Positions 1-8,670 are shown, counted from the first letter of the stretch. The stretch is DNA of 64,000 bases from an uncultured Porphyromonas sp. (GCF_938023125.1 NZ_CALHDW010000018.1:310001-374000), one strand, 5' to 3'. The notes: generated by a model not told the origin, from the letters alone. Numbers and translations are program-made.

Positions 1-873
1 GTTGGGGTCGTCTTGGATCCCAAAGAACCCTTCGGAGGCGTTGTAGGTCTCTCTATACTGCATGCGCGGCGAGGGGATGAGGCGTTTGTACTCCTCTCGA
101 TAGGGGGTAAAGCTGATTCCTCCGTGGAAGAAGACCTCCAATTCGCTCCATACTTCGCTTAGGTTATCCGCCTTGGTGTCTTCAAGTAGTCGTTTGATGA
201 GGGTAAGCATCCAAGAGGGGACGCCCGAGAGGCTCCCTACGTTAGCGTCTCTTGTTTCGGCTATGATGGCAGGGATTTTCTCCATCCAATCCTCAAGGAG
301 GAGGGTTTCTTTGGAGGGAACTCGTATGGCGCTGCCTAAGCGTGGCATTTGTTCGATGAGAATCGAACTCAAGTCTCCCCTAGAAATATCGGGTGTGAGG
401 GGAGTGGGCTTTTGGCTTCCTCCGAGTACAAGGCCCTTTGTCCTGAAAAAACGGCTGTCGGGTCGGGTGGCTAGGTAGAGCCAGAGGGCATCCGATCCCC
501 CTTTGAAGTGGCACATCTGTAGATGTAACGGGTTCACAGGGATATATTTACTGCGCCCTCCCGAGGTGCCACTAGAGACGGCAAAGCGATTGCATCCCCC
601 ACGTACGAGCACGTTGCTCTCGCCCTGGATCATGCGATCTGTGTATCCTCGTAAGTCTTCGTACTGCACAAGAGGCACGATGGAGGCGTACTGCTCAGGC
701 GTGGAGACTGCGGCAGCCCGTGTCTCCCATCCGTACTCCGTGGCACGGAGGCAGCGCATGACGCGTTGCCATTGACGGTGTTGTAGTTCCTCGGCTCGCT
801 GAGGATAGTAATGATGGATAGCGGCGAGACGGGGGCGCATGGCCGTGTAGATAGTACGAGTTAGAGCATCCAT
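1..873 (-). CDS. GH3-family acyl-adenylating protein (3' end beyond window)
   Basis: The 291 codons run from the ATG at 873 to base 1 without a stop, so the C-terminal part lies outside the window. The adenylation signature SSGTSGGRSK (about residue 105) and the second motif YNASEGFFG (about residue 280) are those of the GH3 family, a branch of the ANL adenylating superfamily. Plant members activate a carboxylic acid with ATP and join it to an amino acid; the substrate of bacterial members is mostly unknown. No signal peptide is visible, so it should be cytoplasmic. It starts 26 bp after the T9SS plug gene in the same direction and is probably the last visible gene of a panB-led operon. Family assignment is firm; the substrate is not predictable. 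Confidence 0.88.
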   Translation of the reverse strand, partial: MDALTRTIYTAMRPRLAAIHHYYPQRAEELQHRQWQRVMRCLRATEYGWETRAAAVSTPEQYASIVPLVQYEDLRGYTDRMIQGESNVLVRGGCNRFAVSSGTSGGRSKYIPVNPLHLQMCHFKGGSDALWLYLATRPDSRFFRTKGLVLGGSQKPTPLTPDISRGDLSSILIEQMPRLGSAIRVPSKETLLLEDWMEKIPAIIAETRDANVGSLSGVPSWMLTLIKRLLEDTKADNLSEVWSELEVFFHGGISFTPYREEYKRLIPSPRMQYRETYNASEGFFGIQDDPN

Positions 874-899
874 AGAGAATATTTTGCTGCTATGCTTAT

Positions 900-2174
900 T
901 TAGTGACACTGAGTAACCCCTACGAGTCTGTGGTACCGAGCCCCTAAGGGATGGTAGTACACAAATAGCGTATATTGGTTGTGAGTGGGGTAGTGATTGC
1001 CCTCAATGGCCTGGGCCGTGTAGGGGCGGCTCTCCTCGTCTTTTGCTGCGAGGTAGAGGTAGGATAGGTAGCCCCCTTTGAGAAGTAGCTCTGCGGTATA
1101 GGCTCCCTCTTGGCTGGAGTAGTGTAGGAGACGCTCTTCGTAGGGGAGATAGTCGAATGCTTCGCCTTCGAGGATGGGTTGCAGCCCATCGGCTAGAGGC
1201 TCGCTTTCGAGTCGGAAGCAGACTCTATAATAATCCGTAGCCGTGGCAATATCTCCATCAAGATTGCGAGAGCGGATTACATACTGCCCCATGGCTCCTT
1301 GGTCGGTACTATGGAAGTCGCTTAGGGATCGGTTGTAGTTGGTGTAGAGAATAAGCCTATTCGCCTCAGGCTCCACGGCGGAGCGTTCTACCCCAAGGGA
1401 AGGGATCTGGGGACTTAGGTACTCCATGGCATGGTATTCGTTGCCCGCCTCAAAGGCGAGAAGTTCGCGCCGATATTCGAGACGGTCCAGCCCTCTAAAA
1501 GAGGGGCGGAGAACCCATAGGACATTGTCGCGTCGGCTATTCTGAGCCGCAACCAGCGTAAAGTCCAGGTCGGAGGTGCTTCCTCCCAAATGCCCTATCC
1601 CCACATTTACTTCCAAGTGTTGCTTATGAGGGTCTACGCCCCAAGCCTTATCTACATTCCCTACGAGGGTGGCAAGGGGCTCTACCACAGCGAATGCCGC
1701 TTGCACGAGAGGCCGTTCCGGCTCCATGGCATCGTAAACAGTCAGGAGGTAATTGCCCGATAGAATGGGATGAGGAGAACTCGCTTGGGATAGCGTGAGT
1801 GAGTAGTGCCGGTAAGAGACTTTGGTAAGAGAGGAGGGGATGGAGGGAGGGAATTCGCCTTCGGAGTAGCCTGATTGGAATTCGGTGCGGGCAAGTTCGG
1901 ATGGATTCCACTCGCTATCGCAGTGTTGCAGTTGGTAGCGAAGGGTGTGCGGTTCGTCGTCTAGGAGGTCGAAAGAGATGCGTAGCCCCTCGTTTCCCCC
2001 TAGGGTATAGTAGGGGAAGGGAGTCCACTCCCTGCGCTCGGGGGTAGGCTTGATTTGTAAGGCATTGACACGCCCATCGAGCATGGTAGAGGGGAAGAAC
2101 TTTTGGGCACGAGCCCCCCATGCCACGAGGCTTGTGAGCAACAAGCATAGGACGATATGCGCAAATCGATTCAT
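900..2174 (-). CDS. Type IX secretion system plug protein (DUF5103)
   Basis: This 424-residue protein matches the DUF5103 family. A member of this family plugs the Sov/SprA translocon of the T9SS on the periplasmic side when the PorV shuttle is absent. I start it at the ATG at 2174 because it gives a clear signal peptide (MNRFAHIVLC..., cleaved near ARAQ); an upstream in-frame start at 2246 would add 24 residues and overlap the preceding gene. The rest is beta-rich with no membrane helices, as expected for a periplasmic beta-sandwich protein. It lies 29 bp downstream of an acyltransferase gene and 26 bp upstream of the GH3 gene. The family call comes from recalled similarity, not a search. 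Confidence 0.8.
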   Translation of the reverse strand: MNRFAHIVLCLLLTSLVAWGARAQKFFPSTMLDGRVNALQIKPTPERREWTPFPYYTLGGNEGLRISFDLLDDEPHTLRYQLQHCDSEWNPSELARTEFQSGYSEGEFPPSIPSSLTKVSYRHYSLTLSQASSPHPILSGNYLLTVYDAMEPERPLVQAAFAVVEPLATLVGNVDKAWGVDPHKQHLEVNVGIGHLGGSTSDLDFTLVAAQNSRRDNVLWVLRPSFRGLDRLEYRRELLAFEAGNEYHAMEYLSPQIPSLGVERSAVEPEANRLILYTNYNRSLSDFHSTDQGAMGQYVIRSRNLDGDIATATDYYRVCFRLESEPLADGLQPILEGEAFDYLPYEERLLHYSSQEGAYTAELLLKGGYLSYLYLAAKDEESRPYTAQAIEGNHYPTHNQYTLFVYYHPLGARYHRLVGVTQCH

Positions 2175-2203
2175 ACGCAGGCAAAGATACATAACTCTTG
2201 CTA

Positions 2204-3265
2204 CTAGGAGAACCTCTGGGCAGGGAAGCCAAAAGTGGTGCGCCAAGAGCGAGGGAGGTAGCGATGGAGTAGGCGTGCGAAAAGAAGCGGCAGGAGCAGG
2301 TTGGAGACAAAAGAGGCGATCATGGCTAGGTTAATAGCCCAAGTGCTGCCCGAGGTTAAGGGGAAAATCCAAAGTCTAAAGGCGAGCACGTTGAAGAGCA
2401 TCAGTAGGATGATGGGGTAGCAAAAGCGTGCAAGATCTCGCCATAGAGGGCGTTCGATCCATTTGCCCACCTTAGAGCTGGCTCCGTAGATAATGACGAG
2501 TAGGAAGGTAAAGTAGGGAAGCGTAAAAAGAAGGATCCAAGGTTGCTTGTAGGGCGTCAGGATGCGCGCCACCAGCACCGCATGGAAAAGCAGTAGGGCC
2601 ATGATCGTAACACGACCCGGCACGCCCCTACAATAAATCTTCTGCATCAAGGCTCCGAGAATGAAAAAGTGGGCGTTCTTTATGGTCCAGGCTAGGGCAA
2701 GAGGATCTTGATGCGCCTCAATTTCGAAGAGCCCCCCTAGGGCATAGAGCCCGAGTCCTACCCCATAAGCGATTATGGCTTGCCTAAGGCTGAGTTGCTT
2801 CGGGAGTAAAAGGGTGATGCCGTGCAACCAAAAGAGGGCAGGCAAAATCCACAGATAACCGATGCTTTGGGTGCGGGGGAAGAGCACCCATTGGGTATAG
2901 CTCGTAAAGGGACAGCTCCCGGCTAGATAATTGGGCAGGCCAACAGCCACAAAGTAAAGGATGGTGGTAAAGAGCCAATAGGGGTAGAGCAGGCGATCGG
3001 CTTTGCCTAAGAGCAGGGAGCCTCGCTTGCGGAGGGGAGATGGCGTCTCGCCTCGAACGCTCCAGAGATAGCCCGAGAGGGAGAGCAGGAGGGGTAGACC
3101 CGCAAAAAGTTTGTTTACGTAAAAGGTGTACCAAGCAGGTGCGGCAACGCCTCCGTGGAGGGAGTCGCCGCTACTAGGTGCCGCTAGTGCGAGCGCAAAC
3201 TCGAGTATGGCAATAAACGAAACAAACGAAATGTCTCGTCGTTGGAGGTGCTCTGTATTGCCCAC
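2204..3265 (-). CDS. Integral membrane acyltransferase (acyltransferase 3-like)
   Basis: This 353-residue protein has about ten hydrophobic segments and the layout of the acyltransferase 3 family (OafA/WecH-like), which moves acyl groups onto sugars of surface polysaccharides or other envelope acceptors. The N-terminus has a first membrane helix after an RRDISFVSFIAILEF stretch, and a YLWILPALFWLHG segment resembles the conserved mid-region of the family. The usual early histidine motif is not obvious, so this is a divergent member. It lies 33 bp after panB and 29 bp before the T9SS plug gene, probably co-transcribed. The substrate is unknown. Confidence 0.65.
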   Translation of the reverse strand: MGNTEHLQRRDISFVSFIAILEFALALAAPSSGDSLHGGVAAPAWYTFYVNKLFAGLPLLLSLSGYLWSVRGETPSPLRKRGSLLLGKADRLLYPYWLFTTILYFVAVGLPNYLAGSCPFTSYTQWVLFPRTQSIGYLWILPALFWLHGITLLLPKQLSLRQAIIAYGVGLGLYALGGLFEIEAHQDPLALAWTIKNAHFFILGALMQKIYCRGVPGRVTIMALLLFHAVLVARILTPYKQPWILLFTLPYFTFLLVIIYGASSKVGKWIERPLWRDLARFCYPIILLMLFNVLAFRLWIFPLTSGSTWAINLAMIASFVSNLLLPLLFARLLHRYLPRSWRTTFGFPAQRFS

Positions 3266-3298
3266 CTTAGTACGTGTTTTGCTTGCGTTGGGTTGAGA

Positions 3299-4120
3299 CT
3301 AGTATTGCTCCTCGCTGTTGGGGAAGTCTCTTGTCTTCACATCCGTAATGTATTGCGCTACAGAGGTGCGCACGGCTTGCCCCATCTCGGCGTAGAGGCG
3401 TAGGAAGCGGGGGCGGAATCCCTCGTTCAGCCCCAACATGTCGTGCAGCACGAGTACTTGTCCGTCTACGTTGCCTCCGGCACCGATCCCAATGATGGGA
3501 ATGGAGAGTTCGCTTGCTACACGCTCTGCAAGGGTGGCAGGGATTTTTTCCAAAACGATGGCAAAGCATCCTAGCTCCTCGAGCAAGTGGGCATCGGCTA
3601 TTAGCTTCTTGGCTTCTGCTTCTTCCCGAGCTCGTACGTTGTAGGAGCCGAATTTATTGATAGATTGAGGGGTGAGACCGAGGTGCCCCATTACGGGGAT
3701 CCCTGCCGAGAGGATGCGCTGGATGGATTCGCTAATCTCGCTCCCCCCTTCTACTTTGATGGCATCCGCATGGGTGATCTTCATCACCTTGATGGCAGAG
3801 TCTAGCGCCTGCATCGGGTTACCTTGGTACGATCCGAAGGGGAGATCCACTACGACCAATGCCCGCTTTACCGCCTTCATTACAGACTTCCCATGGTAGA
3901 TCATCTGATCAAGAGTAATGGGGAGGGTGGTGGTGTTGCCCGCCATAATGTTGGAGGCAGAGTCCCCTACCAGTATTACATCCATGCCGGCACTATCTAC
4001 AAGGGTAGCCATGGTGAAGTCGTAGGCCGTGAGCATAGCGATTTTTTCTCCACGCTCTTTCATCTCTCGTAGTCGGTGCGTTGTTACTTTGCGGGAGTCT
4101 TCGGGTTGATAAGTAGACAT
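3299..4120 (-). CDS. panB: 3-methyl-2-oxobutanoate hydroxymethyltransferase
   Basis: Ketopantoate hydroxymethyltransferase adds a hydroxymethyl group from 5,10-methylene-THF to 2-oxoisovalerate, the first step of pantothenate synthesis. The 273 residues match the usual length. Family signatures are present: MLTAYDF near residue 30, VGDSASNIMAG near residue 52 (metal and substrate binding; the commoner form is VGDSL.M), DLPFGSYQ near residue 95, the KVEGG stretch, GHLGLTPQ and IGIGAG. The enzyme is cytoplasmic. coaBC, later in the CoA pathway, lies elsewhere in this window. panB leads a four-gene minus-strand run (acyltransferase, T9SS plug, GH3 protein) and is separated from guaA by 225 bp containing a long hairpin. 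I saw no clear TAnnTTTG box upstream. Confidence 0.96.
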   Translation of the reverse strand: MSTYQPEDSRKVTTHRLREMKERGEKIAMLTAYDFTMATLVDSAGMDVILVGDSASNIMAGNTTTLPITLDQMIYHGKSVMKAVKRALVVVDLPFGSYQGNPMQALDSAIKVMKITHADAIKVEGGSEISESIQRILSAGIPVMGHLGLTPQSINKFGSYNVRAREEAEAKKLIADAHLLEELGCFAIVLEKIPATLAERVASELSIPIIGIGAGGNVDGQVLVLHDMLGLNEGFRPRFLRLYAEMGQAVRTSVAQYITDVKTRDFPNSEEQY

Positions 4121-4258
4121 TGGTTTTCTCTATTGGATTAGTACCATTTATTCCCCTCTTCATGGGAGAAGAGAGAGGCTCTTGATATTGTCTTTTAGAA
4201 TAGGGTTGCTCTCGTTGAGACCTTGTAGATGCGAAGAGAATGGGTAGCGAAACAAGCC

Positions 4259-4312
4259 CTAAGGAGGAAGGTATGGGGTAGATCTCATCTCTGTCTATAC
4301 CTTGCTCCCTAG
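4259..4312 (-). terminator. Long imperfect hairpin downstream of guaA
   Basis: Bases 4259-4274 (CTAAGGAGGAAGGTAT) and 4297-4312 (ATACCTTGCTCCCTAG) pair over 16 positions with two mismatches, around a 22-base loop. The hairpin begins 34 bases after the guaA stop codon on the minus strand. No clean U-run follows on that strand, so it may be a transcript 3' end, a stability element or a regulatory structure rather than a classical terminator. Confidence 0.45.
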
Positions 4313-4345
4313 GAGGCGTTTAGTCGTTTTTAGAAAATTGTTGGG

Positions 4346-5866
4346 TTATTCCCACTCAATGGTGCTGGGTGGCTTGGAGGAGATATCGTACACAACGCGA
4401 TTAACCCCCTTCACCTTGTTGATGATCTCGTTGGAGACTTTTGCCAAAAACTCGTAGGGGAGTCGGCTCCAGTCTGCGCTCATGGCATCTACACTCGTTA
4501 CGGCGCGTAGGGCAACGGTGTACTCGTAGGTGCGCTCGTCTCCCATCACCCCTACACTCTTCACAGGTAGTAGGATGGCTCCGGCTTGCCACACCTCGTT
4601 GTAGAGGCCTTGGCGGCGCATTTCGTTCATGTAGATAGCATCCGCTTCTTGTAGGATACGTACTTTCTCGGGGGTGATTTCCCCTAGGATGCGGATCCCT
4701 AGCCCGGGTCCGGGGAAGGGGTGGCGCTCCAAAAGGTGGGCTTGCATGCCGAGGGCACGACCCACACGGCGCACTTCGTCTTTGAAAAGGGCACGGATAG
4801 GCTCTACGAGCTTGAGCTTCATACGCTCGGGGAGACCTCCCACGTTGTGGTGGCTCTTGATGACCATACCCGTAATGTTGATAGACTCAATAATGTCGGG
4901 ATAGATAGTCCCCTGACCGAGCCATTTCACATCCTTTATTTTGGTAGCTTCGGCTTCGAATACATCGATGAAGCCCTTGCCGATGATTTTTCTCTTCTGC
5001 TCGGGGTCGGTTACTCCGGCTAGGGCGTTATAGAATTGCTCGTGAGCATCTACACCAATTACGTTGAGACCGAGGTGGCGGTAGTCTTGCATCACTTGGG
5101 TTGCCTCGTCTTTTCTTAGCAAACCATGATCCACAAATATACAGGTGAGGTTGCGCCCGATTGCTTTGTTTAGGAGCACAGCCACTACCGAACTATCCAC
5201 GCCGCCACTGAGGGCGAGGAGTACTTTGTCGTTTTGGAGTTGCTCACGCAGCTCTGCTACGGTGCGCTCGATAAAGGCGTCTGGCGACCAGTTGCCCCCA
5301 ATCCCCACGATGTCAATAAAGTTGGCAAGTAGCTTGGTACCCTCTTCGCTGTGGAAGGCTTCGGGATGGAATTGTACGCCCCAAGTCTCTTCCCCTTCGA
5401 TGCGGAAGGCGGCATTCTCCACCTCAGGTGTGCGCGCTATGGCGCGGAAGCCCTCGGGGAGTCGGGTGATGGTATCCCCATGGCTCATCCATACTGTGTT
5501 GCCTTTGGTCATCCCCTTGAGGAGGGGATCTTCTGGGGCGGTAAGTTCTAGTTTAGCGGGGCCGTACTCTCGAGTTGCCCCCGGCTCTACCATCCCTCCG
5601 GCTTGATAGACGAGACTCTGCGCTCCGTAGCAGATGCCAAGGAGAGGGCAGCGCCCACGCAGTGTAGAAAGGGTGGTCTTAAAGGCTTTGGGGTCATATA
5701 CTGAGTAGGGACTACCCGATAGTATAATGCCGCGCACTCCCTCTAGCCCCTCAGGTAGCTTGTTGTAGGGTACAATTTCGCAGTAGGTGTTGAGGTCGCG
5801 GATGCGTCTCCCGATCAATTGAGTCGTCTGGGATCCAAAGTCGAGGATGAGGATTTTCTCTTGCAT
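4346..5866 (-). CDS. guaA: GMP synthase (glutamine-hydrolysing)
   Basis: GuaA converts XMP to GMP with ATP and glutamine. The 506 residues hold, in order: a class I glutamine amidotransferase domain with the nucleophile cysteine in LLGICYGAQ (about residue 77) and the catalytic His-Glu in HPEAFHSEE (about 168); an ATP pyrophosphatase P-loop ALSGGVDSSVV (about 222); and the C-terminal GMP synthase dimerisation domain ending in SKPPSTIEWE, the classic terminus. The start at 5866 fits a promoter -7 box at 5892-5899. The gene is transcribed divergently from tRNA-Arg. Confidence 0.98.
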   Translation of the reverse strand: MQEKILILDFGSQTTQLIGRRIRDLNTYCEIVPYNKLPEGLEGVRGIILSGSPYSVYDPKAFKTTLSTLRGRCPLLGICYGAQSLVYQAGGMVEPGATREYGPAKLELTAPEDPLLKGMTKGNTVWMSHGDTITRLPEGFRAIARTPEVENAAFRIEGEETWGVQFHPEAFHSEEGTKLLANFIDIVGIGGNWSPDAFIERTVAELREQLQNDKVLLALSGGVDSSVVAVLLNKAIGRNLTCIFVDHGLLRKDEATQVMQDYRHLGLNVIGVDAHEQFYNALAGVTDPEQKRKIIGKGFIDVFEAEATKIKDVKWLGQGTIYPDIIESINITGMVIKSHHNVGGLPERMKLKLVEPIRALFKDEVRRVGRALGMQAHLLERHPFPGPGLGIRILGEITPEKVRILQEADAIYMNEMRRQGLYNEVWQAGAILLPVKSVGVMGDERTYEYTVALRAVTSVDAMSADWSRLPYEFLAKVSNEIINKVKGVNRVVYDISSKPPSTIEWE

Positions 5867-5891
5867 ACTTTAGTCTCTAATAACTTTGGTG

Positions 5892-5917
5892 CAAAGGTAG
5901 CGTAAACTATCGGTCAA
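5892..5917 (-). promoter_or_regulatory. guaA promoter
   Basis: On the minus strand TACCTTTG (5892-5899) matches the Bacteroidetes -7 consensus TAnnTTTG, with a TTG at 5915-5917 as a candidate -33 element (15 bases between them, a little short). The predicted start of transcription is near 5885, leaving a leader of about 20 bases before the guaA ATG at 5866. Confidence 0.6.
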
Positions 5918-5932
5918 TCGCTGATAATTCGC

Positions 5933-5940
5933 TACTTTTG
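5933..5940 (+). promoter_or_regulatory. tRNA-Arg promoter (-7 box)
   Basis: TACTTTTG is a perfect TAnnTTTG -7 box, 52 bases before the tRNA-Arg gene. No clear TTG -33 element is seen at the expected distance. Confidence 0.55.
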
Positions 5941-5992
5941 CCCTAAGTATGGCAAGGAGGAGGTCTCTTTCCTCTCTTTTGCTGAGTAGTTT

Positions 5993-6064
5993 GCCTCTGT
6001 AGTTCAACGGATAGAATAGAAGTTTCCTAAACTTTAGATAGGGGTTCGATTCCCCTCGGAGGTA
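5993..6064 (+). tRNA. tRNA-Arg (CCT anticodon)
   Basis: This 72-base cloverleaf has acceptor GCCTCTG/CGGAGGT (one G-U pair), a GTTC/GAAT D-stem, anticodon loop TTCCTAA with anticodon CCT (reads AGG), T-stem AGGGG/CCCCT with loop TTCGATT, and discriminator A. The 3' CCA is not encoded, as is usual in this phylum. Confidence 0.95.
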
Positions 6065-6159
6065 CTCCTAAATCTCGGTAAGACTTGGAATACTCTAGCC
6101 TTGTCTCGAACCCCTTTCTCTTCGTTTTTACAGTGTGTTACAGAGAGCCTCGCCGCTGT

Positions 6160-6792
6160 CTACAGCGGCATGTCGGTGCGGAGTGTTTTGCCGTCTTTGA
6201 GGGTCACACGCACCTCTACCCGATCGAACTTACCTTCTATGTTATTCTTGTCGCAGGAGAGAAGAAATCCATGTCCCTTTGTTGGGAATGGGAAATAATC
6301 ATAGTTGATAATACTCTCCAAAGATAGATCTATAGGGGTCCATATCCCATGAAAATCCGTTTTATATCCTCTTTGGATGAATGGTTCAATACTATAACTC
6401 GAAAGAAAGATGATGTGAGAGAGTGAGGTCTCATTCTCTTTATTGTAGCCTGCAACCTCAATCTTTTGGACTCCATATAGACATGGTAACATGGGAGGAA
6501 AGGCATAAAATCCTACTCCCGTTTCGCCATGCTCTCGTGCTATCTTTTCAAACAATTCTTTATTTGTCTTCTCCGTGATAGAGGATTCTTCAGAACGACT
6601 GAACCAAAGATTCCAATAGAGTTTAGAAAGGTCTTCTGACCTTTCTGCTTTCGCTACATAAACATAATTTGGTACGTAATAGGATTCAATAGCATATTTA
6701 TGCCATTTCGCTTTATCCCATTCTGTCTTTGGTGTGCAGGCATGAAGAAGGACTACAGATAGTAACAAGGTCAGTGTGTTTAGTTTTTTCAT
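6160..6792 (-). CDS. Predicted lipoprotein of unknown function
   Basis: This 210-residue protein has a lipoprotein signal peptide: MKKLNTLTLLLSVVLLHAC, with the lipobox LLHAC placing the acylated cysteine at residue 19. The mature part is hydrophilic and rich in aromatic residues, with no domain I recognise. It should be anchored to a membrane on the periplasmic or surface side. Its stop codon lies within a perfect 8-bp inverted repeat (6152-6169). TACCTTTA on the minus strand at 6883-6890 is a one-mismatch candidate -7 box. It stands alone between tRNA-Arg and the divergent O-antigen ligase gene and looks like an accessory gene. Confidence 0.7.
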   Translation of the reverse strand: MKKLNTLTLLLSVVLLHACTPKTEWDKAKWHKYAIESYYVPNYVYVAKAERSEDLSKLYWNLWFSRSEESSITEKTNKELFEKIAREHGETGVGFYAFPPMLPCLYGVQKIEVAGYNKENETSLSHIIFLSSYSIEPFIQRGYKTDFHGIWTPIDLSLESIINYDYFPFPTKGHGFLLSCDKNNIEGKFDRVEVRVTLKDGKTLRTDMPL

Positions 6793-7143
6793 AATGCCAA
6801 TAAGTGTTTAATGCTTCTGATACATGTGAGAAAGTGTTGGAGACAACTTGATGCTCTTTCTTTTATTGATTCCCTTCGCTTGTAAAGGTATAAATAAAAT
6901 TCTAAATAGATATGCTTGATGTGTACTTTTGATGTTTTCTTGAAGAGTGGGCTTTCGAATTGTATTTCATTCCTTCTGCCTTCTGTCTATTTGTTTTATC
7001 TCCCTTTTGGGGTGTCTGTGGGTTGCTCTCCTATCTCCCTCTCTAGATTTTATGTATTACGGAGGAATGCAGTACTTTTGTTCCGGTGTTGGGAGCCCTT
7101 TCTTAGGGTCAAATATCCTGAGAGAAAGAGCCCTCCTAATTTT
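6793..7143. other. Intergenic region with divergent promoters
   Basis: These 351 bases separate the lipoprotein gene (minus) from the O-antigen ligase gene (plus). The plus frame of the ligase is open back to 6916, but the extra 76 codons read as poor protein and the strong -7 box at 7073-7080 lies within them, so I treat the stretch as non-coding. The only other signal is the weak minus-strand box at 6883-6890. Confidence 0.6.
7073..7080 (+). promoter_or_regulatory. Promoter -7 box for O-antigen ligase-alkD pair
   Basis: TACTTTTG is a perfect TAnnTTTG. It lies 64 bases before the ATG at 7144 and supports that start over in-frame upstream starts. Confidence 0.6.
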
Positions 7144-8670
7144 ATGGAAGAAGCTAAACGCATAACGGAGCTGAACGAGAAAGTATCCTACAAAGGGCAG
7201 CAATGGTTTTTACTCCTTCTACTTCCCCTTCTCGTTTGGGGGATTGTTTTTGCGTGCTATCCCCTGGTTGCTGAGGAGATTCGCCCTCTGATTGTCTTCA
7301 ATCTGGTGGGAGGGCTCAAACCTTTAGGTCCCCCCCTCTATGTCGCACTAGTGGTAGCTTTTCTCATTACCATTCTCTATCCGCGTACATCACAAGGGAA
7401 ATCTTTCCTCTCGCACCTTAGGCACGAGGAGGGAAGCGAGCGGCTACGCCAGGGTGCCATTGCCTGCTGGGTGCTAGGGTATGCCAACCTTTTATTTGGT
7501 GTTATCCCCAGCGTTATAGGTACGATAGCTCCATTTCTTGTGGGGATGGTGCTCTATATCGCTCGTGCTGTACGCCTGGGCGAACGCCCCTCGTGGCAAC
7601 CTCGTGGCTATATCCTTGCCATTGGGATTTTCTTATTGTACGACCTTTGCACCCTCCTTTGGTCTCCCAATCGTGCTGTTTCTCTGGAGTGGTGGATACG
7701 CGAAGCCAGCCTACTACCCTCGATTTTCCTACTGCTGATGTATCCTCCGCATCCTCGTGATATACGCGTCTTTATGCACTATGCCCTACGTATTAGCTAC
7801 CTCTACCTCCTCAGCATTGTAGCGATTTATGTAGTGGTATGTTGGGCTACTGATACCTCTCTGGGGGCAGCCTTTGGGCTTGAAAAGATGTATTTTGTGT
7901 TTAATGGGACGCCGATGGGGACGCTCTTTTTGGGTTCTCTTTTTGGCTTCCAACACTACACCTACCTGGGCTTTATCATGCTAGCCCCCATTCTCTACTG
8001 GCTGCTGGAGAAAGAGCGTCTGCCCGAGATCAGAAACCTTTTAGTGGGGTCTCTTGTGGGGTTCCTCCTCTTCGTGTTCATATTCCAAAGTAGGATTTTG
8101 ATGTTAGTCTTGTGCGGAGCTTTTTCCCTTGGGCTTCTCTACTTTTTTACGACCCTTGTCTTCCCACAAAAAGGTACTCAGAAGAAGCGAATTTTGCTCC
8201 TACTCCCTATTATCGTGGTGGCTGCTCTTCTTCTCTTTTTGTGCTATCCATCGGCCTTGAAATACCTCATAGATGAGCACCGCCTTAACCTCTTCGAGAC
8301 GGCCATCATGTATCTAAAAGAGAACCCCCTTTGGGGCTATGGACTAGGCTCTGCTAAGGCTCTTATCTCTCCTTTCTATCAGGGAGAGTATGCCACACAC
8401 TTCCACAATCAATATCTTTTGTGCTACGTAGAGGGGGGGATTATAAGCCTATTGCTTTGGGTCGTGATATTCATTTCCTACCTAAGATATGCCCTGCGCA
8501 GCCGCAACTATGCCGCCCTTATCTATGTGGTGATTATGCTGGTTGTCATGCTTATTGAGGTGATTACCTGCTTAAGTCAATACCTTATTGCTATGAGCCT
8601 TATGGCTGCATTCCTGATCTCTACCTACCCAATCCCTCAGAAAAATGACCATTGCGAACGAGATTTTTGA
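7144..8670 (+). CDS. O-antigen ligase/polymerase family membrane protein
   Basis: This 508-residue protein has about twelve membrane helices and a large loop near residues 440-455 with the HFHNQYLLCYVEGG stretch, the Wzy_C/RfaL-type motif of enzymes that ligate or polymerise undecaprenyl-linked polysaccharide at the periplasmic face. It may be a WaaL-type ligase (LPS) or a Wzy-type polymerase; the motif does not separate them. The start at 7144 is chosen because a perfect -7 box lies 64 bases upstream. No other polysaccharide genes adjoin it; alkD overlaps its end by 26 bp. Confidence 0.8.
   Translation: MEEAKRITELNEKVSYKGQQWFLLLLLPLLVWGIVFACYPLVAEEIRPLIVFNLVGGLKPLGPPLYVALVVAFLITILYPRTSQGKSFLSHLRHEEGSERLRQGAIACWVLGYANLLFGVIPSVIGTIAPFLVGMVLYIARAVRLGERPSWQPRGYILAIGIFLLYDLCTLLWSPNRAVSLEWWIREASLLPSIFLLLMYPPHPRDIRVFMHYALRISYLYLLSIVAIYVVVCWATDTSLGAAFGLEKMYFVFNGTPMGTLFLGSLFGFQHYTYLGFIMLAPILYWLLEKERLPEIRNLLVGSLVGFLLFVFIFQSRILMLVLCGAFSLGLLYFFTTLVFPQKGTQKKRILLLLPIIVVAALLLFLCYPSALKYLIDEHRLNLFETAIMYLKENPLWGYGLGSAKALISPFYQGEYATHFHNQYLLCYVEGGIISLLLWVVIFISYLRYALRSRNYAALIYVVIMLVVMLIEVITCLSQYLIAMSLMAAFLISTYPIPQKNDHCERDF

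Noticed and set aside
5145..5606. Long open frame opposite guaA
   Set aside because: It is antisense to a well-conserved enzyme and its Ser/Arg-rich translation is typical of a shadow frame.
6916..7143. N-terminal extension of the O-antigen ligase frame
   Set aside because: A perfect -7 promoter box lies inside it and the first 76 residues are unlike the family, so the start at 7144 is preferred.
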